The notes under the pieces are model-generated. The model was given only the letters and a program-made list of their open reading frames with translations. It made no database searches and had not been told where the DNA came from. Shown one piece after another: positions 38,943 through 48,981 of a stretch of 64,000 nt of DNA. This stretch comes from Whalleya microplaca (lineage: Eukaryota; Ascomycota; Sordariomycetes; Xylariales; Xylariaceae), in NCBI GenBank assembly GCA_022497155.1, contig MU385727.1:62001-126000 (forward strand). The letters are read 5' to 3'. A program made the translations under genes and the position numbers. How positions within the stretch are numbered: the first letter of the stretch is position 1; every line of letters begins with the position of its first letter.

Positions 38943-41093
38943 TTACAAGCCTCGGATATCAGACTGCAGTTCTTCGATGAAATCATCCAGGTAGATGATC
39001 CGAAAGTTGTTGCCGTATTTTTTCAAGAAGTCGGGGCTAGTCCAAGCTGATGAGATGGTCTTCTTCCAGGTAACGAGTTCAAGCTTCCACCCCATCGTGA
39101 GAGCTCGGATGGCGTATTGCATGAAGCCATCGGAAAACTCGGCCTCTGCGGCATCTCCAGTGGCAAGCACCATCGTTCCGGGATTCGAGATGTAGTCCAT
39201 CATGCTATTCATCATGTTCAGATGAAGATTCTCATCAACTCCTTGTTCGGCATTTCTTGTCGCGTATGCAGGAGCCATTCCGTCTTCAGTGGACTCATCA
39301 GCGCTAGTGCTGGCCACTTCGTTGGGGCAAGACGATGTAGGTCCCCGAGGAGAAGTCTTGCCTCGTCGGTTCGACTTGTTCGGTGTTTTCTCCTTCTGGA
39401 CTCGATCAAAAATGTTCATCTCGTACTGCAACTGCTCCGCCTCCAAGAAGTGCTGTGGCCACTGTGCATGTCGATTGGCAGGGGTGCCGATCGAACCAGC
39501 GAGGACTCTCTTCTTGACATTTCTGGCACGTTCCATTATACAAGCGAAGACTTTGAAGAAAAACCGAGGGGCCTTGATCCATTGCTGTACTGGAATGTGA
39601 CGTGAAATCTTGTAGGAGTCGCAGAATCCGATGAAGATGTTCGACATGTCCACAAAAATGTGCACCTCAGTCGCGCGTCCTGCCACGTCTCTTGGAGCAT
39701 AGTTCGCTAGTTTCAATTCCAAGCTCACACGCATATCCACAACTTTGGGTGGATTGAGCTGACTTGGGAGGCCGGAGTTGATCGGCTTGAACACTATAGG
39801 CCCCTGATATACCGGAGAATTGTTCGGGATTTGTATACCGTGTGATTGGTGAGCCTGATTGATGGGAAATTGAGGAATAGACTGTTGCAGCTTCTCAGCT
39901 TCAAGTCTCTTGTGTCGAACCAAGTTGTGGTACGCCTTTACGGCTTGCGATAGATCGATTTCCCCAGCACAACAAGATACACAAATTCGATCGATGGCAT
40001 CCTCAATATCAGGGCTCTCAACAGAGCCTGAAACATGAGCTACAGCCTGTGGTGCAGGATAAGCCGGCATAGAGGATAATGTTCTAGTACAATCCTGAGC
40101 CTTCTCAGCTGTTGGATATATCGGCTGGCTGTAAGAAAAGCCATTCGAGATGGTCTCTGTAGCTGCAGAATTTCTCATCCGAATCTGCTCTGGTGATCCA
40201 ACGGTGACGGCACTGGATAGATGAAGCGCCAGCATAGGCTTGTCGTGGTGCTGGGTAGTACTTTGAATACTTGGCCTAAATTTTGGCGCTTGTGGAGACA
40301 GCGTCTTGCGAGAAGCTTGCTTTTTGAAGAATTCAGCTGGCACACCATTTTGCCCGTCCCTGGGGGTCGAAGGACTCGTAGCTGGGCTGGATAAATGAAC
40401 ACCTTCACTAGAGGGAACCGAGACTGAGTCTGAGGAAGTTCTACGACTGGAGTTAGGTGGCGATTGGTAGGTGTTTGTTTCGTCGTTCGCCCAAACGCCG
40501 GTGCGATCGTCTGTGTCGCTCAATGCAGCTTGAATCGTACAGCTTGTGACGTTGTTGCTGCCTTTGTCAAGGGAAGTGGGATGCAAAGGTGTTTCTACCT
40601 CTGATGCCTCTGTTTCACTGCTAAGGGAACTCCTGTCTGATCTGCTGGGCGTGACAGTCACAGTAGAAGGGCTTTGTTGCGAAGAAATAAGGGTAAGGGA
40701 GTTGTCAGTGTCATGGTCGGACACGGAAGCGTGACGACCAGCTAACTCCAGATTTGTCCCAGATCCATGATTGGCAGTGGTCAAGACACCTTGAAGGACA
40801 TTTCGAAGTCCATCTCCGAGTCGAGGGATCGAGGTCCTTTTCTTGATGACACGGGAACCACTGGGACCAGGACGTTGTGGGACTGCCTTCATCTTCGAAT
40901 TCGGAGGTGACTGTAGGGGCCGAACAACTTTCCCATTGTTGCAGAGGTCTTCCGTGAGAATACCGGGTACAACTGGTAGATTTGTGTTGAGTGAAGAGCT
41001 AGGAAACGACGAGGGTGTGGGCTGTGAGTCTATCCCAGCATAGACTGCCCCGTTGATGGGTTGGCCTTGGGGAGGCCGGATATTGAAGATCAT
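38943..41093 (-). CDS. NYN-domain (limkain-b1-type) protein
   Basis: A single long frame of 716 residues from ATG at 41,093. The frame stays open nine codons further upstream but only from a TTG, so an upstream exon is possible though not needed. Residues 1 to about 470 are Ser/Thr/Pro-rich and probably disordered. From about 477 to the end lies a NYN domain (PIN-like nuclease fold): VHIFVDMSNIFIGF with an acidic residue at 482, KRVLAGSIG, the segment ATGDAAEAEFSDGF with Asp at about 647, then GWKLELVTW and FRIIYLDDF. It is split by a low-complexity insertion around residues 570-630. NYN domains act on RNA in many proteins, and the acidic residues of the fold seem to be present, but substrate and activity here are unknown. 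Confidence 0.85.
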   Translation of the reverse strand: MIFNIRPPQGQPINGAVYAGIDSQPTPSSFPSSSLNTNLPVVPGILTEDLCNNGKVVRPLQSPPNSKMKAVPQRPGPSGSRVIKKRTSIPRLGDGLRNVLQGVLTTANHGSGTNLELAGRHASVSDHDTDNSLTLISSQQSPSTVTVTPSRSDRSSLSSETEASEVETPLHPTSLDKGSNNVTSCTIQAALSDTDDRTGVWANDETNTYQSPPNSSRRTSSDSVSVPSSEGVHLSSPATSPSTPRDGQNGVPAEFFKKQASRKTLSPQAPKFRPSIQSTTQHHDKPMLALHLSSAVTVGSPEQIRMRNSAATETISNGFSYSQPIYPTAEKAQDCTRTLSSMPAYPAPQAVAHVSGSVESPDIEDAIDRICVSCCAGEIDLSQAVKAYHNLVRHKRLEAEKLQQSIPQFPINQAHQSHGIQIPNNSPVYQGPIVFKPINSGLPSQLNPPKVVDMRVSLELKLANYAPRDVAGRATEVHIFVDMSNIFIGFCDSYKISRHIPVQQWIKAPRFFFKVFACIMERARNVKKRVLAGSIGTPANRHAQWPQHFLEAEQLQYEMNIFDRVQKEKTPNKSNRRGKTSPRGPTSSCPNEVASTSADESTEDGMAPAYATRNAEQGVDENLHLNMMNSMMDYISNPGTMVLATGDAAEAEFSDGFMQYAIRALTMGWKLELVTWKKTISSAWTSPDFLKKYGNNFRIIYLDDFIEELQSDIRGL

Positions 41094-42622
41094 TCTAAAG
41101 ACGGGCACAGTAACGTCCAAAAGAACGACGATGACACTTAGAAGGAAGAGATCAATAATCTGAAGAGTGGACTCTTGTCAAAGTCTGTTGCCATGTTAGC
41201 CGATTTTTCGTTATTGCCTTGTTGCCTTGTCGTTTTCATGGGGGTTTGGATGTACCCAGAAAAGTGACTCGAAGGTGAAGGGAAGGTGACCTATGTGAGA
41301 AGCAAGACCTGGGCTCCTCTCCAAACTAATAAACCACCACGAAATAGGGCGATGGACATTATTTGAAGTAGAAACTGGGTAATTTGTGTAGTTTGTCCGA
41401 CTTACCAAAGGAAGGAGATGCTATTGACGAGAAGAACAAGGCGGGTGGTTCGGGCCACTGCGAAGTGTAGTCATATTCGGGTTGAAGATGATGAAATGAA
41501 CGAAAATCGCTACGCCTTGAAGAGATGCAGTGAGGAAGTCTAACAAGGAGGAAAATGAATGGAGATGGAGATTGAAAGTGTGGGAAAGAAGCGCGCTGGC
41601 AAGACAAAAGATGATATTCTGAGATGTTCAACAATTACTATGTAGGTAAGGTACATTCAATGACGAGGGCAGCATTGATGTTCTTACTGCGTACTTGGCA
41701 GCTTGGGTACCAGAGGTGTCGAGCTCTAAAACGAGCTTAGTGGTGGCGGGGATCAGCCACACAAGTACCCACTATACAATACAATCAAAGGGCAGCAGGG
41801 CAGCTAGCCTGGGTCTGTACCCACTATACCACCATGGACCCCTTCCTGCCCTTCAAGGCCCCATGGCGGCCCGTCTCGAGCCTTAGGCAGAGGAAGGCAG
41901 GGACGGACAAACAACCTTACCTTAAGGCTGTCTACCTAAGGTATAAAGCGACCAACTAGATGAAGCTTGAGCTAGGTAAGGTAACAAAGCAAATCAATAC
42001 CAATAACACTCGTGCTGTCAGTAATCAAAGTATACTGTATCTAAATGTTCCTTCCAGTGAATGCAGAGAAAACCTTCAGTCAGGAGGTAGGTACCAATTC
42101 TATTGAAGTACAAGACTGTATTGTATATAAGCGCATGCAAGGATGATTATAGGTAGGTTTTGCGTCTCTCACGTGCTCGATTGAAGTCTTCATGATATAT
42201 AAAAGTTAGGTATTCTTTATATTGACGGTGCAGCGGTCCAGGGATATTGTGCTTGTTCCTAAGACACCTTTTACACAATACGTATTGCAGTTTCCTGTAG
42301 CCAGCCATAGGCGCTTCCTAGTCATCACTTTGGTCCTTTCATGAAATTAGATATCTTTCTGGGTACACCTAGACCTCTATTCGCTGAAACGGATGTTCCG
42401 TTATATCTACATTATAAACACACTACTGTACAGTGCCATAGGAGTAAACGACTAGCTGCTCTTTATAAAGGCTCGGCCAGAGGTGGTGAGGTGGTATCAT
42501 CAAGACTTCCGGAGGCCGACCAACTGTTTCCACAAACACCCGAATGCATACCCGAAAATGGAATGAAAACAGACCGGACTATTATACCCTTAAGTAATAA
42601 TTCGTCACGCCTGTACGGCTCA
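41094..42622. other. intergenic region, NYN gene promoter and rsc1 3' side
   Basis: About 1.5 kb containing the upstream region of the NYN gene and the 3' UTR of the bromodomain gene. Short open frames at 41,211-41,634 (-) and 42,341-42,787 (+) have no recognisable content; the latter overlaps the last exon of the bromodomain gene in antisense. Confidence 0.5.
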
Positions 42623-45600
42623 TCACGGCTTGACCGTGTCGATATCTTCATCGCGAACGCTCCACCCATCATAGGCCGCCTTCAAGATCTCGTTCTCCTT
42701 GTCCACAGATTCGATCCAGCTCTTGAACATGCCGCTAGCCAGATCGACCACCTCCAGCTTCTGCTTCTCTGCCGCCAATTCCTCTAGCTCCAACCGCTTT
42801 CTCTCTTCTTCACGGCGCAGCTCATCCCGTGCCTTGCGCTTCGCGCGACGGTCTTCCACCTCGCGTGCACGATCGGCAAGGTAGCGGACGCTGTGGCCCA
42901 GGCCGGCGCTCTCGTTTGACAGTCCGCGATGGCCCCGATCCAAGGGTGGTTGCGTGAAGAACAGCACACGGCCAGCCTCGTCACGTTGGAACTGCTCGCG
43001 AACGTCATCGGGGATCTTGGCGTTCGTCGCATCGTCCAATGTGTAGACCTCGACCGGGCGGGGCGGGTGATAGGTATTAGCCTGCGCATGCGCACCGGGG
43101 CTCGGGAGCGGCGCAACGGAATTCCGAGCAGGCGATGGCGCAAGGCGGTGCGATGGGTCGTAGGCCGGCATGGGATTGTTTATTTGATGGGGGGGCAGGT
43201 GAGGCTGGTGGGGCACGGGCACTGGAGACGCGCTGTACTGGGGCGGGTATCCATTATAGGCGGCCGGCTGGTGGGTTTGATGCTGATGCGACGGGTAGTG
43301 TGGAGTCTGTGGGAGCTGGGGTGTCGCATGGCTCCCTTGGACAGCTTGAATTTGGAAGCTGGGGTGACTGGCGGCGTGATTGCCATACTGTGGAACGGGT
43401 ACCGGAGTGGGACTAGGACGCGGCGCGAAGTGAGGCGGCGCGTAGCCACCGGTGTGTGTAGGCGTAGGGGTCGGCGGTGCCGGGATCGCAGTAAAATGAG
43501 CTGTGTTCCCCATGGCGATGTCACCTTGGCCGTCGACGGGACGTGCTGTGGCCTGCATCATGGATGGACGGCGCACTGGTTCAATGGGAGCCTGTGGTGG
43601 AGGAGAGGGCGTTGGCTCAGGCGGTGGGGATTCCTGCGCGGAGAGGAATGGACTCGTTAGTATGTGTTGCGGGCATGCTCAATCGCGCGGGACGCATTAG
43701 GAGCCTTGGAAGTAAAACTGATGGCGGGCAAACTTTATGAATGTAATCGATAAGAGAGATAGGGATAGAGATAGAGATAGAGATAGAGATAGAGATAGAA
43801 ATACAGATAGGTGGTATATGTAAAGAAGGGGGGGATGCGTGGCTGCTTATCAGGTATGTAGGTAGGTAGGCAAGCAAGGAGATAGATGAGATACGTAGGG
43901 AGGAAGATAGCGCCGGGAATTTGAAATGAAACAATGAAAAGCAGTGAGGGCGTGAGTGAATGAATGAATGCGTTGGAGACAGACGATACTTACATTCGGC
44001 TCCCTGTCGCGACAGTGTACAGCTCCAATGAGGGGCGGGGCATTTGGGGCTCCCCATGTCGGCTTGGGTAGAGGATCCATGGGCTTAGCATCGTCTCGAA
44101 GCAGATGTTTAATAGGGCTCGGGATCTTTCTAAGCTTGCGAGGAATGTCAAAGAGGTCCATCTCGTAGTCCTTCTCCCGCACCTCGTCCGGCACACAACT
44201 CGCCCACGTCTTTATCTTGTTGAGCCTATGCTTCTCTTCATTGTAGCGCGCCTCGCAAACGTAGACCTCTTTGTCCCTGGGGAACCCGCGCGGACGACCT
44301 TTGTTATAGCGCGTCACGAACATGACAAAGCATCGATCTACAACCTCATCGATGCGATGGTCCCGGTATTGCCCAGTCTTGACTACTTCATTCTCCAGAA
44401 AATGCTTCTCGAAACGATGGACTGTCTGCTCCGGTCGGTAGTACCAGCAGGCATTTACCCATTTCTGGCCGGAGCGATCTTCCCACGTTCGGTAGATCTG
44501 AGCGACGATGGGCTTTGTCAAGTCGTTCGGATTGGTGATATGAACCCAATCACCTAGATATACACCGTCAGTACTGGATAGGGCAGTCTACACAGATGCA
44601 CCGCAGCACACTCCTACTCACCAACTCTCCAGACCTCCCCCCTATGGACGATCTCTGGCAAGGGCCGCCTGCCGTCCTCGTCCTCGAAATCATTATCGGG
44701 CTTAGCTTTCTCCTGTTCAGCAAGTAGGCGAGCTTGTCGCTGCAGCTCAACAGCATCTAGGTACAGCTGACTATTCTCCTCGTTATAGTCCTTTGCGTTT
44801 TCGAACATCAACTCGATGTCCTTCAACACTTGGTCCACGTTCTGGTACTTCTTTCTCTTGGCCTTCCGCTTGATGAGGTCAAGCGCTATGGGGGTTTTTA
44901 TGGCAGCAAAGTAATCAGGCATGGCCTGCTTGTCCGGAAGCCTCTCAAAGGGGATGATCATCAGCTCGCCATTAGCGCGCCTGAACTTCCGAAGACCTTT
45001 GAGTAGGGCGTGAATGCGGGCTTCTAACGGAGTGAAGACCTTCGGCGGGCGGCCCCGCTTCTTGTGTGCGTCGTCGTCTCTCATATCAGACTTCCGGCCG
45101 GTTGATGGACGGCCACCACGTCTGCCACGCCGACGACCACCTTCATCATCCGAATCGTCATCGTCGTCGTCGTCCTCCTCTTCGTCGTCTTCATCGTCTA
45201 CCTCCTCGTCATCTGGATCGGGAGGCGGGGAATCTTCTGTCTCTGGGATCTCTCCCAAATCGGGGAGAACTGCTTCTTCGGCGGTGATGGTCCCGTCGTC
45301 GACAAGCTTCTGCAGTTCCTCCTTGAATACTTCCCGCAGGCGAAGGGCATCTTGAAAGAACTCGGACGACGGTCGGTTGTACACCATAGCGTTATGCGAG
45401 ATGAGAGCAACATCTCTGGTAAACTCCGAAAATGAAGTATACTGCTTCTTCAATTTCTTGGTCTAGGGCCAAGGTTGTTAGCACGGTGTCGATGGTGATG
45501 ATGGAAGGGGCATTGTTTACTCGTATGGTGCTAAAAGCTATGGGTTCCTTGATGACTTCGTGGTAGTCGGGAATCAGCCGTCGGTTTGGAATGCGTTGGA

Positions 45601-46062
45601 AATGCGAGGCAACGTGGTAGCCACTGCCATACTCCGATTAGCGACGACTCATGATCAAGTAAGAGTGCAAACCCACTCCGAATCTCTGTAGGAAGAGAGA
45701 TAGTTGGCGACGTTCTCAATGACCGTCAGGATATCACTACCAAGGCGGCCTGAGCCTGGTCCGTCCTCAGGTTCACCTTCGGCATCAGCATCAGCATCGC
45801 CGTCTCCATCGCCGTCTCCATCGCCGTCTCCATCGCCACCGGCGCCAACGCCGGCCTCTGTGTCTGCGCGCGATACCGATGTGGTGGCAGCATTTTTGGC
45901 AGCATCCTCACTGTCTTTAGTAGCGTCTTGGGTAGCGTCTTGAGTCTTCTCGCTTGTGTCGATATCTTGCGCTTGATTCTTATCTTCGGCAGACGCCTTG
46001 GCCTCGATGGACTCGCGAACCTCGACCGCGTTCTCGGGGGGCTTGACGGCTTGATCAGCCAT
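42623..46062 (-). CDS. rsc1: RSC complex subunit Rsc1/Rsc2-like (two bromodomains, AT-hook, BAH)
   Basis: Five exons on the minus strand: 46,062-45,677; 45,623-45,521; 45,462-44,622; 44,553-43,994; 43,633-42,623, giving 966 residues. After a low-complexity Asp-Gly region come bromodomain 1 (about 112-217, with GYHVASHFQRIPN, LIPDYHEVIKEP and NAMVYNRPSS), a 24-residue acidic run (about 247-270), an AT-hook KKRGRPPK (about 297), bromodomain 2 (about 307-405, with MPDYFAAIKTPIALD and NAKDYNEENSQLY), and a BAH domain (about 440-560, GEVWRVGDWVHI, WVNACWYYRPEQT). The C-terminus is Pro-rich with a charged helix. This order matches yeast Rsc1/Rsc2, subunits of the RSC chromatin remodeller that bind acetylated histones and nucleosomes. 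The last intron (360 bp) is long and carries an (AGAGAT)n repeat. An in-frame ATG upstream at 46,227 is less likely. Confidence 0.93.
43753..43810. repeat. (AGAGAT)n microsatellite in the last rsc1 intron
   Basis: About eight hexamer copies, slightly degenerate at both ends, inside the 43,634-43,993 intron. Confidence 0.85.
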
Positions 46063-47260
46063 TGTTGGCGTTTGGAACCTTCTCCGTATGTGGAAAAGAA
46101 AGACTTCTGTGAAATAATGATCTCTATGGCTTCGGTCTGATCTGCAAAGATTGCGCTCAGTGGTGGGGAGAACAATTGCGCCCAAGCAGGAGAAAGCTCG
46201 AATTATCGCATACCGGCAACAGTTCAAAGCGTCTGTTGCTGTTATTAGCTGTTAGCCTTGGTAGCTGTTGGCGCAAGCTTTCGAGACCTAGGTACATGCA
46301 TATGGATCCTGAATTTAACCAGAGTTCTACCGACATGGCAAGAGCTCCACGGACCATGTATTACATAATATATATACGAACACCAATGAGCTAATAGAGC
46401 GAATACCAATAATTAGCAAATGCACATGCGGTGGTGATACATGTGATGACGGTTGCACTGTGTCTTCATAACACTGACTACTTATGTTTGATTTGGCTAA
46501 AGAATAAACACAAGAGGGTATCTATCTAACTACTACTTGATCCTTCCCAATTCTATGAGGCAGAGACAGTTATATACCATGACATTATACTCCGTACACA
46601 GCCTTGAATAAGCGCAGAATCCACCCTCTCCCTGGATAGTTGTATGGTACAATTAAGCAGATACCCAAGCGTATATGTATATACATATACTGCATAATTG
46701 AATAAACGATGATTGATTTCGATGCTATTTGCAGTCCGAAACCTTGTTGGGTTCTGACAACAAAGGTCGAAGCTGATAACACCCGGGACATGCACATTCC
46801 ATATTTACATACTTGATGCATATGTACGTAGGCAAGCCTAGCCTACGTACGTACGTACATGTAGCAGTCTAATCTGTTGAAGACCCTTATTAATATGCGA
46901 GTCATGTGCCCAAGTTCCGCCCTTAGGACATACAACTTGTCTATACCCCACGAATAACCAGATTGTGTCTTTGTCTGTATAGGAAGTACAAATAGTAAGT
47001 GTACCTACCTGTATATGACACATCTAAGGTACCCAAGGTATTCTTTTGGATTCTTTCCCCAAGTGTGACGTATTTCCAAGCCTTCACATGCTTCCATAGA
47101 AGACCCACCGATAGGTAGGTTGTCCTGTCCCGACAGCTGCGTCTCCGAAACGCCGCTCCTACCGCGGTACTCGCCTTCCTACCTATCTGCCGACCTCGTA
47201 GCCTACCTATACACCTCCCCTACGTACCTCTCCTGTCTTGTAGCCCACCACCTTGCAGCC
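46063..47260. promoter_or_regulatory. divergent promoter region, rsc1 (-) and OTU1 (+)
   Basis: The two start codons face away from each other across 1.2 kb. The region holds a perfect 10-bp inverted repeat at 46,824-46,850 (gtacgtaggc/gcctacgtac, 7-bp spacer) followed by tandem GTAC, and many TACCTA words close to the OTU1 start. No known operator was recognised. Confidence 0.5.
46824..46850. repeat. perfect 10-bp inverted repeat
   Basis: The arms gtacgtaggc and gcctacgtac are separated by seven bases and run into further GTAC units to about 46,858. It lies in the shared promoter region of two divergent genes. Similar GTAC/CCTAGG words are scattered through the intergenic DNA of this window, so it may be simple-sequence noise. 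Confidence 0.6.
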
Positions 47261-48330
47261 ATGAAGATCCGGTACAAAGCGCCGACGGGCGGCGGCACGC
47301 TCGACCTCGACGACGGCGCGACCGTGAGCCAGCTCCTAGACACCATAAAGTCGAGCGGCGGCTTCGCCGACGTGACCGTGAAGTACGGCTGGCCGCCGCG
47401 GGCCCTCGTGGCCGACCAAGGCGACGTCTCCGTACAATCGCTGGGGCTGCAGCGCGAGAGCCTGACGGTGGTGCCCGTGGAGAGCGCCTCGACCGCAGCA
47501 GCAGCAGCGTCGAACCCTGAGGCCGCGCGGGGGACGGCGCCCCCGGCGCCGAAGAAAGACGTCAAGGACCAGAATATCAGCGTGTTCATGCCGGAGACCA
47601 ACTCGACATTAGGTAAGTGGGGAGTGCTACAGAGAAAGTCAGATGTGTAATGAGCAAGTAGAAAGGATACAGAGCGCAAGACTGACCGTGAGCGTACTAC
47701 GCAGTTCTCCGAGTCATGCCCGACGACAACAGCTGCCTATTCACCGCCGTCGGCGGCGCCCTGCGCGGTCTCCCCCCCTCGCCCGACGGCTACACGCCGC
47801 AGCAACTGCGGCGCATCGTAGTAGACCACATCCGATCGAACCCGGCTAAGTTCAGCGCCGTGGTGCTGGAGAAGAGCCCGGAGGCCTACTGCGCGCGCAT
47901 GCTGCAGCCGGACACGTGGGGCGGGGCGATCGAGCTGGGCATCATATCGGAGCTCTTCAACCTGGAGATCTGCGTGGTGGACGTGAAGACGAACAACGTG
48001 ATCCGGTACGGGGAGGGCCAGCACGAGCTGCGCTGCATCCTGGTGTACTCGAACGTGCACTACGACCGCGTGGCCGAGATCTTCGTCGAGGAGCAGGAGG
48101 TCATGGAGTTCGACGTGACGCGGTGGGCCGTCGAGAGCAGCGATCATCTGGTGGCGCATACTAAGGAGATGTGCAAGAAGCTGAAGGAGGAACACCATTA
48201 CTTCACCGACACGTCAGACTTCGTTGTCTTGTGCAACGACTGCGGGTGGATGGGTCAGGGTCAGAAGGCGCTCGCGGAGCACTCTCTGAAAACAAGGCAT
48301 TCCAATATCACAGAGATAGCCGATACGTAG
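47261..48330 (+). CDS. OTU1: Otu1/YOD1-type deubiquitinase
   Basis: Two exons, 47,261-47,612 and 47,705-48,330, give 325 residues. The N-terminus (about 1-80) is a UBX-like fold that in Otu1 binds Cdc48/p97. The OTU cysteine-protease domain starts at the exon junction with RVMPDDNSCLF: Asp125 and catalytic Cys128 are present. WGGAIELGIISELFN follows, and YSNVHYD provides His236. The C-terminus is a C2H2 zinc finger (Cys294, Cys297, His310, His316) in CNDCGWMGQG...HSLKTRH. The order UBX-like, OTU, C2H2 is diagnostic of Otu1/YOD1, which trims ubiquitin chains in Cdc48-dependent ER-associated degradation. The codons are distinctly GC-rich compared with neighbouring genes. An upstream in-frame ATG at 47,120 would add 47 unconserved residues and was not chosen. 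Confidence 0.94.
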
Positions 48331-48981
48331 CCGAATGACGATTTGACGATGAATAATATAATCAGTGTTGTACGTTGATCTTAGCGGTGATCTAGGACAT
48401 TGTTGATTCGGGATAACACTTCGCAAGCACTGGTAAAGCTAGCTGTCTCTATTCCGGTCAAGGTGTCTTAGCTTCGGTGTATAGAACATGAGGCAAGAGG
48501 AAACGGTTCTTGACGCCTTAGATGAGGAACAGATACAGTCCAGTACATTACATATGTAGAGACGGATATGTATTCTTAATATTAAACCATAGCACCATGG
48601 CCGAAGACACGGCCACAGAGCTAGCAATCCCGTCAAATATCTCACCTGTCGAAGGGAGGTTTCTGTGATCACAAGTGTACACGGTAATGTCGCCTATCCC
48701 TTTACATATAATATTTGTCATTAAAATACCCGCCTATTATACGAGCAAGCTTGCAAAAGTTATTCAGACATAGACTCATGAATCCGAGCCACCAATATGA
48801 TGATCCTCCTCCGATGCTGGTATCCTACACTAACACATTTCCAACTCCATCATGAATCGACAGTGATGGCAGTGATGATCTTGACCTTCCCCTAACACCC
48901 TAAGCCCCTACCTGTTAGATTATGAGACCATGCATTCATTAGTAATAATGATATTATTACAACACCCGCGCCAAATTGTCG
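48331..48981. other. tail-to-tail intergenic region, OTU1 and INP1
   Basis: Holds the 3' ends of two converging genes; nothing else is visible. Confidence 0.6.

Noticed and set aside
41094..41120. Nine-codon N-terminal extension of the NYN protein
   Set aside because: It can begin only at TTG; the first ATG is at 41,093.
45014..45355. Antisense frame with poly-Ser runs
   Set aside because: It is the mirror of the Asp/Glu-rich coding run of the bromodomain gene; no independent evidence.
47737..48198. 153-codon antisense frame with His/Leu repeats
   Set aside because: It is the reverse of the GC-rich OTU1 exon; long antisense frames are expected with such codon use.
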